A DNA stretch of 21,546 bases from Pelargonium nanum (Eukaryota; Streptophyta; Magnoliopsida; Geraniales; Geraniaceae). Below the pieces are notes generated by a model that was given only the letters and a program-made list of their open reading frames with translations, was not told where the DNA came from and made no database searches. The position numbers and the translations under genes were made by a program. Position 1 is the stretch's first letter; the number at the start of each line of letters is the position of its first letter. The stretch lies in assembly GCA_036897485.1 (NCBI GenBank), contig JAYMTF010001745.1:1-21546 (forward strand), written 5' to 3'. Of the stretch, positions 9,221 to 18,000 are shown one piece after another.

Positions 9221-10627
9221 TCACAATTCCATAGCTTGTCCAAATTCTTCAATTGTTTTGGTCGCGAGTGTAAGAACGTCAACAAAAGCACTGAATGATG
9301 CACGAAGAAACCTCGCCTCAACTGCTTCAAAGTGCCTGAATCCATAAAGGAAGATGAGAGGATTACTAAGAAAAAGACAATGGCCATCTCAGTTTTGTCA
9401 ATAAAATCATGCTTATTTGGCACTCATTTCGTCTCAAAATGAGTATCCACTTTCTCTAGAAAAAAAATGTTCCAAGAAGAGTATCCACTTTGCTATATGA
9501 TTAGATAATTGGGCATGAATCACCAACAATATCTTTAAATAGTTAGGACACTTTAGTTTGTCGCAACAAGAGCACGTGGGGCATGATTAAAGGAAAAGTC
9601 AAATCCTAACTAGCTCATCCTTAATTTCTATAAAAATGGGAAAGTACACAATCATTTTGGGACGGAGGGAGTATTACTATGTTTCGATGTTAAAAGAAAA
9701 TGAAGCTTACACTGAAAGCTTCCCGTCGCATACTTTCATCTGCCTTTTCACTTTGTCTGGCTGCAACTGCAGTTGGAAGCATAGCCGAATCATTATCTAG
9801 TTCAACTGTAAATAATGGATCAAGAGTTCATTTGAAACATCATACAACATTACCTCCTTATCAACAGCCAGAGCTGCATATACCATGGAAGCATTATCCT
9901 CAGACCCGTAATCTACTTCCAAATCACTGTAGAAGATTAAGTATCCATTTAATAATAGGTACGATGTAGAAACAATGTCCATTGTTTTTGAAAGCATATT
10001 ACTAAATACAAATAAGACCATCTGACATCAATGTAAGACATAACATTACAATACTCCAATATTTCCCTCTATTTTCAAACAAAGCAGCAAGTAGTAGCAA
10101 ATACTATGGAGCATGATCAATTTTTATAGTTATGGGGGAAAAAGTTATCTGATAGAAACTAGGCTATTGTTGACGACTGAAGTAAAAAACTGACCTAGTA
10201 CCACATAGGTCAGAACTAGGGTTTTGATTACTTCCCTTGGCCACTCTGTTTTCGGCTACATCAACAAATTATGATTTAGAATCCAAAGTGTCTTAAGTTT
10301 GCACAATAGCTAGGGTTTTGAATACAGATTCTAGGGGGGTAAAACAAAGGTTGTGATTATTGGAAGATTTACAATTTTGTATCCTGAAGAAGTTGATAAA
10401 GAGTTAAAAGTTGCAGTCATTGTTTTCTCTATAAACAAAGTGATTAACTTTCTTCTGAAAAATTGAACAAAGAATCCATGTCTAATACGTGAACAGAATC
10501 ATGGAGTTTATACTATTCATCAACAACACATATTTAGCAGAATACGAACCAAATCAAAATGAGAGAATCAACCAAAAATGGAGAGAGAAGGGTACCAGGT
10601 GAATTGCCATGGGGAAGAGACGGCCAT
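9221..10627 (-). CDS. PCC1: EKC/KEOPS complex subunit Pcc1 (LAGE3-like), 91 aa, 4 exons
   Basis: Exons in transcript order are 10596-10627, 9854-9926, 9711-9766 and 9221-9335 (276 nt). All introns are GT-AG and the phases match at each junction. The protein starts MAVSSPWQFTCDLEVDYGSE. It then has the conserved Pcc1 blocks ASMVYAALAVDKELQPDK (residues about 24-41) and FEAVEARFLRASFSAFVDVL (about 56-75), ending KTIEEFGQAMEL. About 90 residues is normal for Pcc1. Pcc1 is the small dimerisation subunit that binds Kae1/OSGEP in KEOPS, which makes the t6A modification at position 37 of ANN-decoding tRNAs. No exon exceeds 115 nt, so the gene is easy to miss. Introns are 669, 87 and 375 nt; the last contains a MITE. 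The start ATG is the first in the frame and directly follows a short leader with a telo-box. The family call is strong, but expression is unproven. Confidence 0.87.
9423..9671. mobile_element. Stowaway-like MITE (copy A) in PCC1 intron 3
   Basis: The right end is a clean GACGGAGGGAG followed by TA (9672-9673), the standard Stowaway terminus and TA target. The left end, CTCATTTCGTCTC, is a decayed CTCCCTCCGTC. The interior shares blocks with copies at 14913 and 17534: GCATGAAT near 9514 and the AACAAGAGCAC block near 9564. At 249 bp with no ORF it is non-autonomous Tc1/mariner-type. It ends 39 bp from PCC1 exon 3. Confidence 0.75.
10190..10213. repeat. Perfect 8-bp inverted repeat in PCC1 intron 1
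   Basis: CTGACCTA (10190-10197) and TAGGTCAG (10206-10213) pair perfectly around an 8-nt loop. It lies in PCC1 intron 1. It could form a small RNA hairpin but is too short for a miRNA precursor. Confidence 0.4.
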
Positions 10628-11154
10628 AATCTTCAAGAGTTAGAATTCTTGTTTTTGGATTGCTCTTTAGGGTTTATGGTTTAGTTTAGAACATTCATTT
10701 TATGAAAATTACAAAAACAACCCCAAACAGATTTTAAATTACAAAACATACCCTTGGTCGGAGACGTGAGTATTTGACAATAATACCCCTAGAGGGATTG
10801 AGAAAAGGTATATTCTAATTGGAGAGGTATATTTGTTATGATTTGATGGATATTCCAGTAAAGGTATATGTATTGTAGTGATTATTTTGTTGCACATCAA
10901 ACAATCTGGGCAACAACAACCAAACTGCCATGTCCTCTCTGTATACAAAATACCAACACCAACACCAACAGCAGATCTTCATTTTTATTGAATGATACTG
11001 GTAAGCGTGAGTTTCTTTGACATTTTGTAATGGATTATTTCACAACTGAACTAGGATATCATAAGATATGTTGTTTTCTTTGCTCTATCTTTTACTTGTA
11101 TCCGACTGTTCAATGACTTATATTTGTTTTACTTACCAGAATGAGTACTTCAAC
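10628..11154 (-). promoter_or_regulatory. PCC1 leader and proximal promoter with telo-box
   Basis: On the minus strand, AAACCCTAA (10667-10675) lies 40-48 bp upstream of the PCC1 ATG. This is the telo-box found near the start sites of many plant genes for ribosomal proteins and translation factors. A role in tRNA modification would fit that co-regulated set. A clear TATA box is not evident. The rest, up to the hAT-like element at 11155, is AT-rich without further recognisable sites. Confidence 0.5.
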
Positions 11155-11543
11155 CTATGTAGCACCGCGATACGTTTCGCAACGCGATTCGAACACCTAA
11201 TTCTCAATTTCTAAAAAATATAGGATAGGATTCGATAGGACACGTAAATTTTTAATTTTTATAAATATACTTTTGTATCCAAGAATTACTTATATTAGAG
11301 TTCAAAAATTAAATTAAAAAACATTACATGCACAAAATCATCTTATACATAAACCATAAGTCATAAGTCATTAGAAAAAGAAAAAAAAACTTCAGTAATC
11401 TCAATATTCAATATAAATGGAAGAGCTTTTGTCAAAATGTAAGATAAAAAAGGCCAGATTTTCTGGATTTCGTGAATCCATGAATCCGTAGTGAATCCGT
11501 GTCCGATTCGCTATACGATACGGAGCGAATCAGTGCTTCATAG
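11155..11543. mobile_element. hAT-like MITE (389 bp) with 8-bp target duplication
   Basis: The element is flanked by perfect 8-bp direct repeats, ACTTCAAC, at 11147-11154 and 11544-11551. Its ends are CTATGTAGCAC and GTGCTTCATAG, giving an 11-bp terminal inverted repeat with one mismatch. Both subterminal regions are rich in CGATACG / GATTCG motifs, for example GCGATACGTTTCG on the left and CTATACGATACGGAGCG on the right. An 8-bp duplication is the hAT hallmark. No transposase frame is present, so it is non-autonomous. It lies between the hydrolase stop and PCC1, 528 bp upstream of the PCC1 ATG. Confidence 0.78.
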
Positions 11544-11551
11544 ACTTCAAC

Positions 11552-12005
11552 AAAACATAGGCAAAACCTGGTTACTGTTATTCCACAAATGTTTCTTCAT
11601 ATCATAAGCATCATCACTTACAGTATTTGAATTCCAAAAATTACATCTTTTACATTTCTTTTGAAGGACATAAAAGTTGTGGGTTCCCTGTATTAATTAC
11701 TTTTTTAAAATTAAAAAAAAAAAACTATTACTCATGAGTCATGATGTATCATCCTTCCTCTTCAGCAAGGGCTGCTATTTACTTTTGTAAAACCAATGGT
11801 ATTCTCATTTGTGTAGAGTCCATCCACTAGCTTTAGACAAAGCAGAATACCCTGTTACAATCCCCTCCTGCAAAAGGTTGGCACAAACTGTTAAACATCA
11901 TCTCTTTTGTAGATTTTTCTTAAGCACAAGTATAAGAATTTTGATCACCAATATATAGTATTTACCAGATATTAGACGAAGGGGCAGGGTACCCAATATT
12001 ATAGC
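11552..12005 (-). other. Hydrolase 3' UTR and PCC1 distal upstream region
   Basis: This is downstream of the hydrolase stop codon on the minus strand and should contain its 3' UTR and poly(A) site. I see no convincing AATAAA on that strand. An A-rich run sits near 11704-11726. No gene or repeat is recognised. Confidence 0.4.
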
Positions 12006-15000
12006 TTACGTGGGTGCGGCTCCAATTCTAGCTAATTTAATATTTCTCAAGGCTCGTCTTGGATACTCAAATGCCATTGAAAACAGACCAATGAAGTATA
12101 ATAGGAAGAGAGAGAGCTTTTCTAACAACACACGCATGAAAGAGAAACTGCTCCCCCCCTCGGAATTTGTTCTTCCAAATGATACCATTGCCCCCATCCA
12201 CCCTAACAAGTAATAATACCAAATATTAGCACACAACACCTAATATTCTGGATTTGGTCTCTCAATACAACATGTCATTTAGTAACAAACTAACAAGAAT
12301 AGTAGATAGGGTGTCTGGGCCAAATCGATTGGTACACTCATTAACTCTCCTTTCAATATTTTGGTGATCACTATCCATCCCATGACAATGTAACTTTAGG
12401 ATGGATCATGACATATCAGACACATATTTCATAAAATTAAAACAAGATAACAAGTCATCTTGGGCATGAAATGCTTACTGGGACTTTTCTCGGGTAAATT
12501 AGTCCATTCATGTGGGCTTATCTTCATTTCTGATGCCTTGATCAACTGAAGAAGAGCTTGATTGACCTTACATCATACAAGTAAAAAAAATCAGTATACA
12601 GGTTTCATTTCCATTACCAAGCTTAATTACATCAAATAAAAAAATCTGTGTTGGGGAGAAGCTTTATGATGAATAATATCTAGGATTCTTCCACGTTAGA
12701 AGCATAAATGATGTGTTATTCTTTCTATGTCAATGCAATCCTTATGATCTGAAAATTGCAAACTATTTGCAGATAGCTGTGTGTTCTTATATGCATACAG
12801 GAACTTCTCTTTATGGCCCCAAATGACATCATATGCAATAATTCTTGTTTGCTCCATTGAATTTGCTCTCATAAGACTTTACCAACTTAACATAAATATT
12901 GTCAATCAGTACTCAGTGTTAAGGACAGAATATCCGGCCACCATGCTGGAGTCACAGCTGACTAGCCTGGACGCTGGGCCATGCAATGGACCTCCCAAAA
13001 CAATCAGCCCAGTAAGGCCCAAAGGATACAGCCCAGCGCGCAGGGCAAGGCAACACTCCACATGACAGCAGAAGCAACCTTCGTATAAATAATGTGAGAA
13101 TAGTCTGGCTTAATCATCAGAGGGATTTCAGTCAGGAGAAATCTTGTTTTGCAGGTTTAGGTACTCGGAGGAAGTAAGAGCTCTCATCTAGCCATTGGAA
13201 GGATTCGTGGAGTTACACTCAAAACCCAAATTCCATGTAGCAACCCTTGTATTTATGGTTGTCTCTATACCACAATCCTATGCTCCACAAAGTTAAAATT
13301 TATCACATACATGCATACATATCAATTACCTCTTCAGGTCTCTCATGGCTTACAAGATGGCCTCCATGAAGATCTACCATTCTAGCTATAGGTTGAAGCT
13401 TCTCGGCAAGTTTCCTTGCATAGTATATTTGAGCAATGATATCGTACCTACACAATCATAGTTCCGCAATTAGCATCAAGAAGAAGCAATCCTAAATGGA
13501 TTAGTTCACATATATTGCAGCAGGTGATCTAGATATGATAGATGTAACACAATCAGATACATTTACTTGAATGGAATACAAAACCTCACAAGTCTTAAAC
13601 AAAATACTATTTTTTGTATACAATCAACTTGATTTGAATAAAAGGATTTAAACATGTCCAATAAGTTCTTTGAGATTGAAGAGTAGTACTTTGGAGTGTG
13701 TAATCTTTCTCGAACCCTTAAATATGGAAACATATTTAAGCCAAAATAAACAATATCTATCTATATAAAATGCTCAGGTGTCACTAACCAATAGTCATAT
13801 TATACCTCTTCTACAGGAAGGTACTTTATGTTCATATTTGTAGAATTTCTTTTGTATGAAAAAAAAATCTTGTAGAATGAAGCATCCAAAGAAAAATCAC
13901 CATTCATGTCCATGCTCAAACTAGCAAGCATTGTATAGTAATTTTCAAATAACTGTAATGCGAAAATGAAAAAAAAATTACCAACTACAGTTATTTTACT
14001 AACAAGAGGTATTCAAATGGTGCTTTTGAAGTAGCACTGTGTACCTTCCATGAATGACTGATACAAGAAACCCACCAGAACGGATTGATTCAATATCTGC
14101 TTGTGTCACTCTATGTGTCCAGCATGCACTGACTTGACCCTCAAAACCGTGGTTAGATTGCATACCAGTTGCTGATATACCCTTTACATATTCCTGCCAG
14201 ACACATGTTTCAAGTATGTGAATCTTAAGGACTTAACGCGGTACCTCTTAAACTTAGAAGACTCAAATTGGGTAAGGTACATCTTGTTTTATGGGGTATC
14301 TATAAGAATTCTTGATTTTTTCTCTTTTTTCATGAAAAAACTACAATAACTCACTAATCAAAACCTCATTGGCAAAGGCCGTTGATCAGAAACAAATATC
14401 CACAGTTCTAGCCAACAAGGGTAGTTCCATCCATAACTCTTCAGTTACTTGACACATGAGCCAAAAAAGGGACCATGTGCAAAGTCAGTGCCTGAGCTGG
14501 TGAAAGAAAACAACTAGATAACTCGCTTAAATATTCATTTTCTAAGTAAACTGCTAATATATTTAGGTTTCATGCAGCAGAAAACTTTTGTCTTCTCTTA
14601 ATTCTAGTTGGTTTCTAGAAGTTAACCAGTTCTCAGTAAGAAAAACTTTATCCCAATATAATATATAAGTCCAGCTACAGTAACCCCTAATTGCATTCTA
14701 AAATAAATATTTAATAGAACACTATAGCAAAAAAAAAATTATTTGAAATGAACACTGTAGCAAATTAATCTACAGTCAACTAATTTTTTTTTTTTCAAAA
14801 ACAAATTGTAGAAAAGAGGAAGAACATTAATTTTGTAAGAACATTGGGCACAAGGACTAGTTATCATATTACTTAAACTAAAACTAATTACCTTAAAGCT
14901 GTAAATTATATACTCCCTTCTTCCCAAAATAACAGCCCATTTTCTCTATAAAAAAAAATTGTCCCAAAATTGTTGTCAACTTTCTATTGTGGTTAGTTAG

Positions 15001-18000
15001 TTATGCATGAATTATCAATAATATCCTTAATATAAGTTGGTTATAACCCTTTGAGTTTGTTACAACAAGAGCACATGGTGTTATAAAGAGGAAAATCTAA
15101 CTCTAACTATATCATTCTAAATGTTCACAAAATATGGAAACTGGACAAATAATTTGAGACGGAGTGAGTAGAATATAAAAGGATAAAGAAGGAAGACTCT
15201 TGAGATAGCTATATATAACTGAAGTCATTAGAAGTTTTATGAAAGAAATAGTGAAGAAGAAGTTCCAAAGTGAATATGAAAAAGAAGGGTCTTTTGATAT
15301 GCCTATCTGGGATAGGCAGCGTTTAGAGTAAAAAAAATATTGTTCAAGAACAGATATCAAGAATCAGAATGAGATTCTCATTGGTGTTGTTTGAATTAAG
15401 ATTATTTGGTCATGAAAATGACTCTGGAATGGGAATCTCATTCTCATTCCCAATCTTCATTGTCATTCACTCATTCTCATTCCAAAAAAAATAATCCAAA
15501 TGCTACCTAAATAATAAAAGCCAGTAGAAGTTTTTTTGAAAGAGAAAATGAAGAAGACTAGAGGTTAAAAAGTGAACATGAAAAAAGCTATGGGACACTA
15601 CCCCAGAAAATAGTTGGCCCCTCAAAACAACCAGTTATGCGTTTTGGATCAGCTCTAATTTAAATAGACAATTGTGGAACTATTGTAACATCCTTGAGGT
15701 AATTCAGTAAATATTGAATCAGAAATAAGAGATTGTTAAGTAACCTACAATGTTATCTTCGTTAAACCAAAAATTGTTACGCAGGTACAATACCATACCA
15801 TACTATACCAAACCAGCATGTATCTGTCATTAGTCATTAAATCATACATTCCACAGGAATTGAATATCAATAAACATCTTATTGCAATTTAGGGTGGAAA
15901 ATCAAATTACCTAGTGAACTTAAGTGACAACAAGAGTACAGTGCACAGTCAATTAAGAATGATAGAGTTAGGTGATTCTTACTTGATATAAAATTGATCT
16001 TCTTGAATTAGTTCCAACATATTCATTGAGATATTCCTGCACATCATATGTAGAGTGAATTTGTATGAGTTGACTCATAACCATAGCAAACATGCATTCC
16101 TATTTCTCATTTTACATGTCTCGTACTCTTATTTAAAGTGTATGCAGATACGAAATGCATCCCAAGGCTCTCCTCAATCAACTGTAAGAAATTGTCCCAA
16201 GTTTGAGTAAGGTTCCGCTCAACCTTAATCCCGTTTAATGATAAAGAAGGCCAACTTATGAACAGAGAAAGGGAGGGGTGACTACTACTTCTCAGACATT
16301 CTCACCAGTTTATATGAACTAACTCATGCTACACTTGATTAATCTTTTACCTTTGTGTAGTGGGTGTCCAAGTCAACAGCGGCCCTTTCTTCAGGAGTCT
16401 TTGCCTTTAAGAAACGGATTGCAACCGAGACTGTTCGCCGGTCAAACTGCAAGAATAAAGATAAATTATCTATAGTTGAATTCAAGGATCAGATAATGCT
16501 TCTACTTTTCATCCAATGAGGGACAGTAAACAAACATTCTATCAAGGCAATCTTTGTAAATTTACAGATGAATATTCTAATACAGAAACATAACTACTTG
16601 AAGATTAGCATGCCAAAGCTTAACAGTTGCTGACATGAAATATTCAATAAGCACTAAAAAATGTTCCATTCTGTTTGCTTCAGAAATGTGCAGAATTGTG
16701 GTGTAGAAACCCTGGGATGTCTCCAATTAATGCGTAATGGCAAAAAGTTCAGTAGCAAAATGTATGTTGGTGTCAGATATCTAGCTATCCCTCTTTTATT
16801 AATCCCTAACCAAATAAAAGTGAACCACTTCCTCTATTATTTAGTTACAGAGTTCCATTCCAAGACAATTGTCAGTTGATAAAAAATCCATATTTGATAG
16901 TTGGTAATGCAGGGCAAGGTAGGAGGCGAACACAATTCCTAATGATAGAGCAACTAGCCCACAGCTAACCCCAACCCCTGTATCAAATTTTAGCTGCTCA
17001 GCATACAGTCAACCCTACCTAGTGCTGAGTATATTAGCCATTAGGTACAATAGAGTCTTGCTATATCATACAGTCTTCCAGTCCTACTCAGTTGTAACCT
17101 ATATCCAACAATAATTGGTTGTTGTTGAGTTGAAAAGAAAAAAAAAAAAACTATTGCATACTGCTGTCCATGTAGTTACAGATCAACTCAAGGCTTTTAT
17201 GTAGATGATAGATTATCTTTATTCTTTTCTGGCTTATTATTCCTTGAATTCACAAAATTATGAGATTCATCACAATGCCACGGTACATCATGCTCTGTGA
17301 GCCAGTAAAAATCTTGGTCTGGATATCACAAGTTTTGATTCCACATAACTCCTTTTGCAAATCTTATTTGATGGGGATACAACTGGCAGAGATCTTTCTG
17401 ATGGTCTTTAAACGCATAATGTCAACCCAAATAAAGACCTAAATACTGTAGGACCTGTTTCCAACTGTCAAATTAAGAAAATAATGCAACAAATTTCAAG
17501 AGTGCTTTAATTGTTGCTCATCACATGCATCTACTCCCTCCGTACCTAAATAATTGTTCACTTCATATTTTTGTTAGTCAATTATGTATGAATTACTAAC
17601 AATATCCTAAAGATAAGTTGGTTAGAACCACTTGAGTTTGTTACAACAAGAGCACATGGGGGTATCCAAGGGAGAAAACCTAACTCAGACTAACACATCC
17701 TTAATCTTAATAAAATTTGTAAAGTGGACAATCGTTTTGGGACAAAGGGAGTTTATCAATAGTTCAAACATATAAAACGACCCTAGTGCCTGGCTTTCTT
17801 GCATTTCAGAAAAGAAAAGAAAAGAAAAACTTATTATTTGAACTATGTGCTTGGAGCAATTGAATACCAAGACTATTTGATCAGAATGTCAGAGTCAGAT
17901 CACCTAATTGTAACTCTAAATCACCCTAAATGTCTTGTTTATCAATCAGAGTACTGACATACTAAAATATCCTAACAGAACCTACGAACAGATTACAGTT

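Noticed and set aside
9700..9969. Plus-strand 89-aa open frame with a signal-peptide-like start
   Set aside because: It lies antisense across PCC1 exons 3 and 2, whose minus-strand reading matches a conserved family and splices in phase.
12010..12213. Plus-strand 67-aa open frame
   Set aside because: It is the antisense shadow of hydrolase exon 10.
12781..13065. Plus-strand 94-aa open frame
   Set aside because: It lies within hydrolase intron 8 and crosses the edge of the candidate solo LTR. The translation has no domain.
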